Shown: in pieces, positions 34,609-46,174 of the stretch | How positions within the stretch are numbered: the first letter of the stretch is position 1 | Layout of the letters: each line of letters begins with the position of its first letter | NCBI RefSeq assembly: GCF_024323335.1 | Contig: NC_066580.1 | Location: 257,586,977-257,650,976, forward strand | DNA: 64,000 nt | Origin: Lathyrus oleraceus | Lineage: Eukaryota; Streptophyta; Magnoliopsida; Fabales; Fabaceae | Direction of reading: 5' to 3' | The notes under the pieces: model-generated | What the model was told of the DNA's origin: nothing | Databases searched by the model: none | What the model saw: only the letters and a program-made list of their open reading frames with translations | Position numbers and translations under genes: made by a program

Positions 34609-35130
34609 GAGTCTGGGAGTATTGCGTCTGGTATAATATCTGTGAGGGCGTGTTGAGTGCAAAGGTACCGTTCTCCGAGCGCGAGCAATGATTCCTGTCA
34701 CAACCAAGCACGTTAGTAACAAACACCTACAAAATAAAGCACAGTTATTATGATTATGCATGAATGCAGTGTCTATCCATATGAAGGACACTTTGTCTCT
34801 CGATCCTGACATCATTGAGACAAATAACAATCTGGCATCAATATTTTGACATCCAACACTTGATTTCATCGTGTGGATCGGAGATATGTGATTTAGCATG
34901 ATACCCCCAACCGTGTGTGTGCTTGTGTGAGTGCATACGGTAAAGCAAATAAAGCTTGAAGATCAATCACTGAATGAAAATAACCATCCCATAACCAAGA
35001 GTGCACAAACAGTGCCATAGTCATACATCAAGTCAAATAAAGTCAAATACAATCCTCCAGAATTGGAAAGAAATACAAGCAAGTGAATTCCGTCAACAAG
35101 CCTGACGGTAATCCAACACGAATGAAAGAA
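34609..35130 (-). other. Spacer between ORF1 and gag in Ogre-2
   Basis: Noncoding except that the gag frame extends into it to 34899 with a conserved HRYYTR segment near 34640. Upstream of that segment the minus strand has acceptor-like sequences (TATTTTGTAG, TTGTGACAG), so a second intron joining an upstream exon to gag is possible. I see no clear donor. Confidence 0.5.
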
Positions 35131-36909
35131 CTAGCCGGATGAGGGTCCCACAGATGGCCCTATCTCATCTTCCATCCTCATGAACTCTGCGGCGAACCTG
35201 AGCTCGGTGTTCTCCTGCTGCAATCTCCCCACTTCCTTCTGATGAATCTTCATCTGCCTGAAGTAATGGTCTCTCTCAGCCATATAGTGATCTCTCTCCG
35301 TAATGATCTTCAGCTTCTCTGATTCCTTGACCTTCAGCTTGGTCTCCCACTCAGCAACAATCCTCAGATTCTCTGACTCTTTAACCCTCAGTTTTGCCTC
35401 CCATTCAGCAATAAGAACCCGGACCCTGTCATCCCTCTGACCTTTCACCAGGATTTGCCTTCTCTTCTCATCTTCAATGACTTTTGAAGCTCTAGCCAAT
35501 CTCTCTTTGGTGATGTCATGCTCCCTGTTGGACGATGCTAAGGCTTGACTAATCTTCCCATAATAGGCAGTATCCATCTCGAAGCGCTTGGCTTCCAAGG
35601 CATGTCGTTTGTCTTGATCTTCCATCTTCACTTTGATCTCCTGGTTAACCCTCTTAACCCGAGCAACATTCATCTCCAATTCCGTCTTCTCTGCAAGCAA
35701 CTGATCTCTCTCCCGCTTCATCTCTAAGAACTCGTCCATACTAACGGTAGTAGGAGTCTCTTCAACCAACGGATACCAAGGATCAACCATAGGAAATAGT
35801 AGACAAGTAAGCTCCACTCTCTTACTGAGCCAGTCATCGAACGGAGGAAAAGATCTGTTATTAGCTCTTCCCCAAGAAACCTTGCCTTTCCTTTGAAGGC
35901 TGCGCCATGCCTCAGCTACTTGCTTCACCCTGGCCTGATTGCCCTCAACTGGGAAGTACACAGATTCCTGAACATCACTCTTATATGGTGGAAGCTCCAA
36001 AGCAAATCCCATCTGCCTCTTGAGAAGTGTCGGGTTATAATTAATGCAACCCTGAACTCCTATATGCGGTACATTGGGTAAACCTCTGCAACTGCAAATG
36101 AAATCCTGTCCAATCCCACTACCGTGAGTCCAATCTATGTCTTTAGCCCTCAAGCCCATCAGTTTGGTCGCCCAATTAACATTCTGACCCAGAAGAACAA
36201 AAGCACCCTTAGACGGCAAATAACCCATAAACCACTTGTATAGTAACTGAGCACAGCATCGGATCAATCCCCCACGCCTCTTCTCGTTCCGGTTGTGGAC
36301 CGAGTAATAAACATCTCCAATCAAGGTGGGAATAGGATTTCCTCGAACAAACAAGCGAATGGCATTAATATCCACGAAGTTCTTCTGGTTAGGAAACATA
36401 ATGATCCCATGAATGCCCGCAGCAATCAAAGCACAAACAGCTTTCCAGTTACCCAACTCCGCCTGCTCCTTAGCCTTAGCCTCTAAGAAACTCAGATGAA
36501 AACCAGGCAACTTCCCCTTCTCTTTCAGATTACCCTTCACCATCTCCGGACTCAAATAAAGAGCACGAGCAATCCCTCCAATGTCGGGTTCCTCCTTGGT
36601 AGCATAGAAAGGAACCTGATCTCTGATCTGAATACCCAAAATATCAGCATAATCCTCCATCAACGGCCCGAGTAAGTAATCTGGGAAGACAAAACACCTC
36701 AGCTCAGGATCATAGAACTGGAGAAGAGTATGAATAGCACTCCTGTCTCTGTCAGTGAGTCTGAAAACCATCTTCAGGATACTACCGTATGCCTCTCTGA
36801 ACATCCCCACATGGTCGGGTGCAATCAATGCTATCATATCCTTCAGCACACTGATCTCTGGGTCGAAAAAACTGTAGGCAACATCATCCTTCAAACCGGG
36901 TCTTCTCAT
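35131..36909 (-). CDS. Ogre-2 ORF1 protein (592 aa), intact extra ORF
   Basis: The intact version of the ORF found upstream of gag in Ogre elements. Residues about 1-390 form a globular region with well-spaced Trp/Cys/Pro and a conserved FYDPELRCF-type motif near 86, shared with Ogre-1 and Ogre-4. As I recall it resembles the plant mobile domain / DUF7745-like family. Residues about 395-575 are Glu/Lys/Arg-rich with heptad-like spacing, a long predicted coiled coil. The near-repeats AEWEAKLRVKESENLRI and AEWETKLKVKESEKLKI sit in this coil. No enzymatic motif or membrane segment is seen. Function is unknown; binding to RNA, Gag or host chromatin would fit but is guesswork. The start is the first Met of the frame. 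Confidence 0.85.
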   Translation of the reverse strand: MRRPGLKDDVAYSFFDPEISVLKDMIALIAPDHVGMFREAYGSILKMVFRLTDRDRSAIHTLLQFYDPELRCFVFPDYLLGPLMEDYADILGIQIRDQVPFYATKEEPDIGGIARALYLSPEMVKGNLKEKGKLPGFHLSFLEAKAKEQAELGNWKAVCALIAAGIHGIIMFPNQKNFVDINAIRLFVRGNPIPTLIGDVYYSVHNRNEKRRGGLIRCCAQLLYKWFMGYLPSKGAFVLLGQNVNWATKLMGLRAKDIDWTHGSGIGQDFICSCRGLPNVPHIGVQGCINYNPTLLKRQMGFALELPPYKSDVQESVYFPVEGNQARVKQVAEAWRSLQRKGKVSWGRANNRSFPPFDDWLSKRVELTCLLFPMVDPWYPLVEETPTTVSMDEFLEMKRERDQLLAEKTELEMNVARVKRVNQEIKVKMEDQDKRHALEAKRFEMDTAYYGKISQALASSNREHDITKERLARASKVIEDEKRRQILVKGQRDDRVRVLIAEWEAKLRVKESENLRIVAEWETKLKVKESEKLKIITERDHYMAERDHYFRQMKIHQKEVGRLQQENTELRFAAEFMRMEDEIGPSVGPSSG

Positions 36910-37989
36910 ATCTGGGCAGAAAGTCTCTCAACCAGGATCTCGATCAAAAGGGTCCCTGCATATGGATAAACATGTGTTAGATGCAATTAAATGCAAGATG
37001 TAATGATGCTGATGAATGAATGCAATGCGTTGCCATCCTCCAAGCCATCTGATCATCTGCACTGAAACCTGGTCTCTGAACTGATCATAACCATCTGAGG
37101 TACTGAGCAATCATAAGTCCGACTTTAAGGGTTCCGAAATAAACGGAAGACAGATACATCATCATCATCATCACCAAACCATCTCTGAGCAGATACCCAA
37201 AACCATCTGAATCGGCCCGGGGAATCCTGAAATAAACGGATCCCCACTGATAAATAACTCGGCCCGGGGAATCCTGAAATAAACGGATCCCCACTGATGA
37301 ATACCACGGACAGCACTCCGGCGTCTCAGAAATAAACGGCCATAAATCCGACTTATAAATACGACTCTGATCCAGGGAACAAAAAGTCACCATCTGAGCA
37401 ATGCATCTGAAATAATCAACCCTCCCCTCACAGGTAAATTCTAAACAGGTCATCCTAAGGCGGATAATAGCCTCGACAATCGGGCAAAGATACTCAATGG
37501 GTTTGCCCTTTCGGGTGTGCCATTGTAGCTCTCCTGAGATCGTCTAAACCAAAGATCCGGGAAATGATCGGTCACCAGAGTCAACGGCTCAAAAGAGATA
37601 ACCCAACCAAAGTGGAAAACCCCACTGGAAGAGCACTTCTCAGATGAACCTCGTCCAGCTTGTGGTATGTCACATCGCAACATCATGCCCAACCGACATG
37701 TGAGCGACGCGAGACCACGCTAATCCTAGGTGTATACTCGGGCCTGGGTTTTAGCCCCACTCAGAACACCCACCCCAAAACAGAGGAACCACCTGCACAG
37801 AGGACGGCAACAACATGATAGTATGATGCATGCAGACATTAATGCAAATATATACAGATTAGAATAATAAATGCAATAAATCAAACATCACAAGCAACCT
37901 AAACTATCCTAAAACGCTAGGAGAGACTCGCTTAGGGACGATGGACCAGCACAGGTCTACATCTGGTTTTCCCCAGCAGAGTCGCCAGC
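36910..37989 (-). other. Ogre-2 5' untranslated region with repeated hairpins
   Basis: About 1.1 kb without a gene. Four copies of GAAATAAACGG (plus strand) sit in hairpin loops: TTCCG/CGGAA (37132-37136, 37144-37148); GGGGAATCC/GGATCCCC at 37219-37245 and again 47 bp later at 37266-37292; and a weaker one near 37325-37345. Further on lies unremarkable sequence up to the primer site. Confidence 0.7.
37971..37987 (-). promoter_or_regulatory. Primer binding site of Ogre-2
   Basis: Minus strand TGGCGACTCTGCTGGGG, two bases after the LTR end. From memory it matches the 3' end of plant tRNA-Arg(ACG) except at two positions. Ogre elements are known to use tRNA-Arg. Identical to the Ogre-4 site. 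Confidence 0.88.
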
Positions 37990-40371
37990 TGTCGCATCCG
38001 CGAAAAACAACCGGCGAGCTAAAAACAAAACACACACAGAGCCGCCACTGCGCGTTATTTATCCCAAAATAGGGAAAGGAAACGCTCAGAGAAACCTGGA
38101 AAGGAAATGGTCTCGCGACCAAAGAGAAAGGGTAAGGGAGTCGGTTACGCAAAGGGAAGGTATTAGCACCCCTCACGTCCGTCGTACTCGACGGGATCCA
38201 CGTCCTAGAATAAAGAATAGGTTGCTACAACATCACACACACACACACGGGGAACGCAGGTGGGGTTAAGAGAAGGGAGCTCGATAAGACATCGCATCTT
38301 ATGCCTACATATCTCGTCTGGAACGAGAATCATAGCCACTGTAGTTCGGCTTACGCACGCCAAACAACACAAAACACACAAACAGATGGCAAACGTGGAG
38401 CCCGACAACCACTTGATGGAATTACGTCAGCATCCGAACCAAAACATGCATAAAACGGAAAACGTGGAGCCCGACAGCCAATCACTAGGCTTATGTCAGC
38501 ATCCGAACCCAAACATACACAAGAAGATAACAAGCAAACACACACAAAAAGAAAAAGGTGCCCGGAGAGGTCTCGCACGACCCCCTGCCTACATACCTCG
38601 TCTGGAACGAGGATCAGGGCGATGTAGTTCCCCTGAAAGGGACTGAATTACTAGCCAGAAACCAGGGGAAGACACACTACCAGGGAGCTGGACTCGAGCC
38701 TAGTGTTGTCATGCATCGTTACCCTAAGTTCAGTTTTCTATCCTACTTGCATAAGCAAACTACTCCTATCCAGGAAAGAAGCAAGCATACAAGCATACAA
38801 AATAATTCAAGCATACATCAAATGAGAACAAGCATCTCAAACAGATATTCACATAGCACACACTATAACCAAACAAGTGGGCTCACACAATAGGTTTGAC
38901 TGCCTCAGCAAGTCATCTGTACAGGCTGTGTTTGCTCTTAACCTTGCCATTACGAGGCTAAGGTGAAGCAGATGAGAGGTGAAGTGAGGATTAGACCTCA
39001 CAACTCTTATCCCTAACCAGGGAGAGCTTTAGACAAGGGAGCGTGGGTCCAGAATGGAGGGACCCTTCTACGCTCAAAGACTCTGACTCGATTGTGCAAC
39101 GGCACAGATCTTGGGTTTGTGCCCCAATGCATCAACACACAGCCGTGTGAGCAGAGGGACGACACACAAAATAGTGGGGGATAGATTGCATATCCCTTGG
39201 CTTCCACCAATTGCCTCTTAGAGGTCTTTCACCTGCTTGGCACGAAAATTAAACAACCACAATCATTGCCTCTTAAGGAGGACTTCAGACATTTGCCCGG
39301 CCAAATAACAGGCCGGGTCTCCCAGACTACATGAAGTCAAGAGGACCTACCTCAAGCGGTTTACACAACCAAGCAGCGGCTAGCAAGCAAGTTCTTAAAA
39401 GAACTAGAAGCGACTAAATGTACCTGAAAACAATCAAGTATCATCAGTGCTCAAACAGACAAACATAAACAGCAAATGTTAATCAGTCAGACTATACAGA
39501 TTACACAACAAAGCAAGCTATAAGCTCAAGCCCAAGCCTCACAACCTACAAAACAAATTCATGTTAGTTCTCAACATCAAACACATCCAATTTAATCAAC
39601 TTGGCTCAATCCCTTTAGGCATTATGCATTTCATCCTGAAAAATCAAGCAAATGTGAGAAACTGGACCTCTAGGCCAAGCCTAGGGTCCAAAAGGGAGAA
39701 AAAAGTCTAAACAGCAAAGGATTCTCAACCAAACTCAAATTAACACAAATATAAAACCAAAGCAATTGATCCCATGATTATATCATTCACTATACTCATT
39801 TCATGACCAAAACATGTCAACTTATGTCAAACATAACACCAAACATCCAAACAGAATAACTTCAACCAAATCCAAATCAAAACAATTCCAAAAATCCTCA
39901 AATAATTTACACCTAAACAGGACCTATTCAAGGTATGGCATGTCAAATTTCAGCTCAATTGGGCAAAGGGAACTATGTCAATGAAAATCAAGAAAAACAG
40001 ACACAATTATATGATCCAAACCACAACATCAACACATGCATTCACTTCAAAAATTCATAAGTCAATGAAAACAATAAAGAAATGAATGGGACCAAAACAG
40101 GGATGTCCTACAATGTGTCTACAGCCATCATACCAAATTTCATGTTCATTCAATACCATATGAGCATTTCACAAAGATATTCCAAACACATGTCACACAA
40201 GCTTGCATATTTGACCAACAGAGATGAAAAATACCAATCAAATTGAAAATGCAACATAAAAATCCAGAAAAATTCACATGGCATCTTAACATGTCCATAA
40301 TCCATCATACAAAATTTCAATCCAATCCAACATCCCTAGGTCATGAAAATAAATCCAGAAAGTTGACCTAG

Positions 40372-40400
40372 CTAGGTGTGACACAAATTGTCACACCTAG
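40372..40400. promoter_or_regulatory. Perfect 12 bp inverted repeat in Ogre-2 5' LTR
   Basis: The same arms and loop as 22093-22121 in the other LTR. Confidence 0.7.
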
Positions 40401-41555
40401 ATTCAAAAATTCATAACTCAATCATCAGGTATCCAAAATTCACAAAGTTTACATGTAAATCACCATTAGCAAGTCCACAATCGCCACAAAAATTTTCAGG
40501 AATTTCTTTCAAAGCATGAGGATTTCACAATGGAAATGGCAAAATGTGTCAAAATTGCATACATGTCAAACAACCCTAGGTCAAACCTAATTTCCACCAA
40601 GCACAACTTCTAAAAATAGGTCAATAAAATTCTACAGGGAATTTGGAAGTCAACAAAAAAACTCCCATATTTTTCTGACCTTTAAAATATTTTTTATGAA
40701 TTTTTTAACGTGTTTATGATTTTTTAATAATTATTTGAATATATTATAATTAATTAAGTTTCATTAATAGCAATTTCGTAAATACTGCAACAGTGGCGCG
40801 GTAAACATCCATTTCAAACTTTCAAACGGAAATATGGATCAAATGAGATTATTTTCCAGAAATTCTTCTCCTCCTTCACGCGTTTTTCCAGAATCTCATG
40901 AACACCATGAACATCGAACCATCACCAAAATTCACGTGCGTATAGTCATTGGAACGGTTTCAACACGTAGAATCCAAATATCACAATGATTTAACCTAAT
41001 TGTCTCTAAATCTCACGGATCGAAGGAATTAGGGTTCCACAACCTAACTTCTAATCACAATAACATGAGCTACAGTTCACTATCTTACAAACCAAAAGCA
41101 TCACGACGATCTATGTTCAGCAAGCTACAGAACGCATATGACCAATTGAAAAATCATGAAACTCGAGTTCTGACCTTAATTCGAAGGCAGCGTCGAAATT
41201 GGAGCTTTCAAGTCGTTTGGATCCAAAACAGATGCAGCATAGGCTCCAAGAAGTTGAATGCAAGGCTCAGGTTCGGTTGATTTTGCTCCTAGTGCACAAA
41301 ATCTCGATTCACCATTGATGGAGCAAACTTGGACAGTCGCGATTTGCAAGGTTTTTGATGTTGAATACCAAAAACAGTTCAAGAAGATGATGAATCAAGA
41401 TCGAACCAAAAAGAATTTCACCAATTGATCAAGAATTGAGAAAGTTCTTTGGATTTTTGGCTTTTTTGTTCTTGAGAGAATGTGATGAATTTGGAGATTT
41501 TTCTTGTGATTTTGGTGAATTGTGATTATTGATCTGAAGTTAGTTAGGATTAACA

Positions 41556-41562
41556 ATATATA
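41556..41562 (-). promoter_or_regulatory. Candidate LTR TATA box (Ogre-2)
   Basis: Minus strand TATATAT within GGTATATATTG. Its offset from the LTR start (about 1.4 kb) is close to that of TATAAATAG in Ogre-1 and Ogre-3. Confidence 0.5.
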
Positions 41563-42969
41563 CCTCTCATTAATCCATGCTTAATTACCTCAATTAATCA
41601 AAATGGACATGATTAGCAAAATTGTTAATTTCAAGCTAGGGGCAAAAATGTATTTTCACATGCCAGCTAATGACAGTTCACTGCCAACTCATACAAGCCC
41701 TAAACACCTGTCATGAACTGTTACCACTTGTTACATGTTGATTGGACAAGTATTTTGCATTTTCCACATGTGATGGCTATGTGTTCATTTGTTCAAGTTC
41801 ATTTTAAAAGCCAATTTTCAAACCATGAATCCTTGGCATGTTATGAGTATTCCAACAAGTTTCAAATGCCATTTGTGAAGTGTTGCAAAAATCCCCATCC
41901 AAAAATTCCCATTATTTCTCAAGTTGGACCATTTTGCCCCTGGTTCTTTAACTGTCCAGTTGAAATTTGACTTTTTGCATTGACCACTTTTGAAGAAATC
42001 CAATTATGCACCATGAAAGTACATGTCAAATGGAGTTTGTGCATAAAAAGAACATCCAATTTGGACATTCCATTTGGAAGTTATGCCCTCCTGATTATGG
42101 GTCATTTTTGAAATTCACTGGACCATAACTTGACAACCATACATGGGACTTTCAAGTTCTTGGACATTTTGGAAAGGTGAGAACAAGATCTACAACTTCC
42201 ATGTTGAACAATTTTTCATTTGAAGCTTCCTTGGACATGTAATTTTGAGGTCAAAAACTTTCCATTTTTGGAAACTTCCATTACAAGTCACTTTCTATTT
42301 TTGGCAATTCTTGTCCTGACTTGATTTTCTCCCTTCTTAAGCTTTGAAAAGTCAAATAACACTTGTTCCAACATGAATGAAGTGTATCCAACTCATTTCC
42401 ACCTCCAAATCCATCAAATCATGCATAGTTGACCACAGTTGACTTTTTCAACTGACAGATGAAGTTGGCCATAACACTGATCAATCTGAGCCCCAATCTC
42501 CTGATGAAATGGCCCAAGGGTGAAACCCTAGCTTCAATTAGCTCAAAATAATCATATAATGAACCCCATAGCCATCACAAACCCCATCTCCTGATCATGC
42601 CCTGATTGGCCCAATGCAACTGATTAGGGTTGACCAGTGGTCAAAACCCTAATCTCAAGGAATGAGCTTCAATGTCCTGATGATACCCAACCATGATGAT
42701 GATGATGTATTATTGCAATCAAGATGAAGACCAATACCCTTGGAGAATCATAAAACCCTAATTCACAGCCCAATCCTCAGATGGCCAATGATCAGTCCAA
42801 TAAATCCTAGCTTGCACTTTGCCTTCCTTATCTTCTGATCAAGACTTGGGAGAATGGTTTGCACAATGTAACCACATGATATGCAACATGCAATGCCTAA
42901 TGACCTAAAAATGTATGTAATATGTTAATGCTAGTCCCAAGAGAGGAGGACAAATTTTAAGGTGTTACA

Positions 42970-42979
42970 CCCCGCTACA
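42970..42979 (+). repeat. Last bases of the Ogre-1 3' LTR, with the right target duplication of Ogre-2
   Basis: CCCCG (the duplication, 42970-42974) then CTACA, the LTR terminus. It joins directly to pol codons of Ogre-3 at 42980. Confidence 0.88.
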
Positions 42980-44743
42980 CCAATGCTTAAAGAAGGGCCA
43001 AAGCCTGGCTCTCATTGGGGCATGGTATTTGATGAAGTTGTTAATCAATATGGTAATGGCATTGGGGCAGTGTTCATTACTCCTCAAGGCACTCATTTTC
43101 TGTTCACATCTAGATTAACTTTCAAGTGTACAAAAAACATGGCTGAGTATGAAGCTTGCATTATGGGGCTTGAAGAGGCCATTGATCTCAGAATCAAATA
43201 TCTTGACGTCTATGGAGATTCAGTTTTGGTTGTAAATCAGATCAAAGGTGAATGTGAGATTAATCAACCTGGTTTGATACCATATAGAGATTATGAGAGG
43301 AGGATTTCAACTTTCTTTACAAAGGTTGAGTTTCATCACATCCCTCGAGATGAAAACCAGATGGTAGATGCTCTTGGAAAGTTGGCTTCAATGATTGTGG
43401 TGAAATTCTGGAATGAGGTTTCTAATTTGACTGTGATGCGTCTTGATAATCCAACTCATGTGTTTGTCATTGAAGAAGCTAAGGATGAGAAGCCGTGGTA
43501 TTTTGATATCAAGTGTTTCCTCCAAAGTCATATTCAACCGCCTGGGGCATCTTTGAAAGATAAGAAGACTCTGAGGAGATTAGCTGGCAACTTCTACCTG
43601 AATGGTAACGTGCTTTATAAGAGAAATTTCGACATGGTTTTGCTCATATGTGTGGATAGACACGAAGCAGACTTATTGATGACTGAAGTCCATGAAGGTT
43701 CCTTTGGTACCCATTCCAATGGACATGCTATGGCAAAGAAGATGTTAAGAGTAGGTTACTATTGGCTGACAATGGAATCTGACTGTTGCAAATTTGTGAA
43801 GAAATGCCACAAGTGTTAAATTTATACAGATAAGATTCATGTTCCTCCGACACTGTTAAATGTTATTTCCTCTCCATGGCCCTTCTCCATGTGGGGAATT
43901 GATATGATTGGCATGATTGAGCCTAAAGCTTCAAACGAACATCGTTTCATTTTGGTGGCTATTGATTACTTCACAGAGTGGGTTGAAGCGACATTGTATG
44001 CAAATATGACCAAGCAAGTTGTTGTGAGGTTTATCAAGAATCAGATCATATGCCGTTATGGTGTGCCAAGTAAGATAATTATTGATAATGGATCTAACTT
44101 GAACAATAACATGTTGGAAGCTCTTTGCAAAGACTTCAAGATTGCACACAATAATTCTTCTCCCTACAGACCTAAGATGAATGGGGTTGTTGAAGCTGCG
44201 AATAAGAACATCAAGAAGATCATTCAGAAGATGGTTGTGACATACAAAGATTGGCATGAGATGCTCCCATTTGCTTTGCATGGGTACCATACATTTGTCC
44301 GCACTTCAACAAGGGCAACCCCTTTCTCACTAGTTTATGGTATGGAAGTTGTGCTCCCAGTAGAGGTTGAGATCCCATCATCGCGTATCTTGATGGAAGC
44401 CAAGTTGACTGAGGCTGAATGGTGTCAGACCAGATATGACCAACTGAATTTAATTGAAGAGAAGAGGTTGATTGCCATGTGCCATGGTCATTTATACCAA
44501 CAGAGAATGAAGAAGGAATTTGATAAGAAGGTCAAACCTCGTGTGTTTAGAGAAGGTGACCTTGTGCTCAAGAAAATTCTATCTTTCAAACCTGATGCTA
44601 AGGGCAAATGGACTCCTAATTATGAAGGCCCGTATGTTGTTAAGAGAGCCTTTTCAGGCAGTGCTTTGATTCTTACAACCATGGATGGTGAAAAGTTCAT
44701 TCGTCCTGTGAATGATGATGTAGTCAAGAAATACTTTGCCTAA
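42980..44743 (+). pseudogene. pol: Ogre-3 pol 3' part: archaeal-type RNase H and integrase
   Basis: The frame starts at the linker (PMLKEGPKPGS-like) and runs through the second RNase H (FDE.., AEYEA, YGDS; about 43020-43390) and integrase. One in-frame TAA (43817-43819) falls right after the HHCC finger (KCHKC). Beyond it the DDE core is present (GIDMIG, IDNGSN, NGVVEAANK), with ID in place of TD before NGSN. The C-terminal domain ends KKYFA and TAA at 44741-44743. Only one stop in 1.76 kb, far fewer than in Ogre-1 pol. RT and upstream parts are missing from the window. Confidence 0.9.
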
Positions 44744-44761
44744 AAAGAAAATAACAACTCG

Positions 44762-44908
44762 CTAAGTTGAAAACCCGAAAGGGCGACTTAGGAAAAAATG
44801 AGCGTCTCGGTGGATTGAACACCCGCAAGGGCGATCCAGGCAAAAATTAGAGATATAAAATAGAAAATTTATCCCGGTAGATTGAGTACCCCGCCTTGGG
44901 GAAATCTA
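44762..44908 (+). other. Three tandem stem-loops after pol (Ogre-3)
   Basis: CTAAGT/ACTTAG (44762-44767, 44786-44791), TGGAT/ATCCA (44811-44815, 44834-44838) and TAGATT/AATCTA (44878-44883, 44903-44908). Relative to Ogre-1 the first gains a T-A pair where Ogre-1 has T-G. The second mini-hairpin has GCAA instead of GAAA, both GNRA loops. Confidence 0.75.
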
Positions 44909-46174
44909 GGAAATAATTAGGGATTATGGCAAGTAATTGCATTCGGTTGATCTCCAGTCTTAAGAGCAATTTTGAGCAAGTATGTCAACTTTGATTCATC
45001 ATCCTCAACTGAAGCCAAGAGCACAGTGGATATTGAAGTTGGTAGGGAAAGTAGTGATCATTGTATTCAATGTAGCACTTTTCCATGTAAATTACAAGTT
45101 TTCGATTTATGTATAGATCTGTGGAGTCTTGTCATTTACAGACTACCATCCTATTAAATAAAGTTGAGCTTTTAATCCAATTGTGTCTACTCTTATTTAT
45201 TTTTCAGCCAGATAGAATTGAATTTTTATGATGATAATTTTGGAATTTTAAAATAAGAAAATAAAAATCATTTTTCTTAAAATAATAAAAGCAATTACTT
45301 TAAAAGGCAATAGGTTTCAGTAAGGAATATCAACAACAGTCTGAGAACAGGTGAGTCCTAAAATGCAAAACATTGTTGGTCTTGCCCAAGCAGTTGGTTG
45401 GTCGCTTTTTCCTCCCCAACGGAAAATCAATTTTCCCAACTAAGTAGTAATTTCCTCCCCGACTGAGTTGTAGGCTCACATTCTCAACGGTTTGCATGGA
45501 TCCAGCACAGAGTTTCACTCCTCGCAAATTGCATAGTGGAATTCAATCCTAATCCCCGCGAGCGTTGATTCTTGAGCAGTGTTTATGATCCTCTGCAAGG
45601 TTGTCTCCCATTTGGTATGGTGTTGACCTAAAATTCCCCGCAAAGTTGACATTTCAGGTCCTTAACATGTCTTTTCTCCTTCCTCAGCCAGGTTTGAGAT
45701 ATTCAGAGATGGATGACTTATATTCATCCCCAACATTTTTTTCTCCAGTTGGTGCTTCCATTCTGTCGAGATTAGCCGAGTGTTGTAACAATGATTCAAA
45801 CCAGTGACATTTTGTATCCTTTGTGATTGTTTTGTCAGCACAATCATCAATCATATATACATACACATTCATACATCAGATATTTCACCATGCATGATAT
45901 TGCATCTGATTCCTTATTTTCCGATCCTCTGCTATGGTGATATTGTTTCTCCATATAGATTTGGTGCGTCTGTCCTCCCTCAACTGTAGAGTGTCAGCCC
46001 TTTAAGCAGAAAGAATTTGACCTTTCTCATTCCCCACTGAGTTATTTCCTCATGGATGATTATTATTTCAGTTTCCTTCCCATTTGTTGGTCTGGATGGA
46101 ACCACTCCCCCTGAGTTATATCTTCATCGGATCGAGTCTTTGTTTGACCATTTCTTTCTGGTCCCTCAAAAGTT

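Larger units (their letters stand above)
19713..42969 (-). mobile_element. Ogre-2: complete, recently inserted Ogre element (23.3 kb)
   Basis: Reading on the minus strand: 5' LTR (37990-42969), primer site, 5' UTR, ORF1, gag-pro, intron, pol, 3' UTR, polypurine tract, 3' LTR (19713-24684). The LTRs are 4980 and 4972 bp. By eye they differ by about two dozen substitutions and two small indels (roughly 0.5%). At a commonly used grass rate of 1.3e-8 per site per year this suggests about 0.2 million years. ORF1 and gag-pro are uninterrupted and pol has one stop codon. It is the youngest insertion in the nest. Confidence 0.95.
37990..42969 (-). repeat. Ogre-2 5' LTR
   Basis: It starts TGTAACACC at 42969 (minus strand) and ends GATGCGACA at 37990, next to the primer site. 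It carries the same hairpins and palindrome as the 3' LTR. The TATA-like motif near 41556-41562 lies about 1.4 kb into the LTR, leaving about 3.5 kb of R-U5. No gene is supported. Confidence 0.96.

Noticed and set aside
42962..43020. Apparent pol start Met at 42962
   Set aside because: The first codons come from the Ogre-2 LTR end and the Ogre-1 LTR terminus. The pol homology begins only at about 42980.
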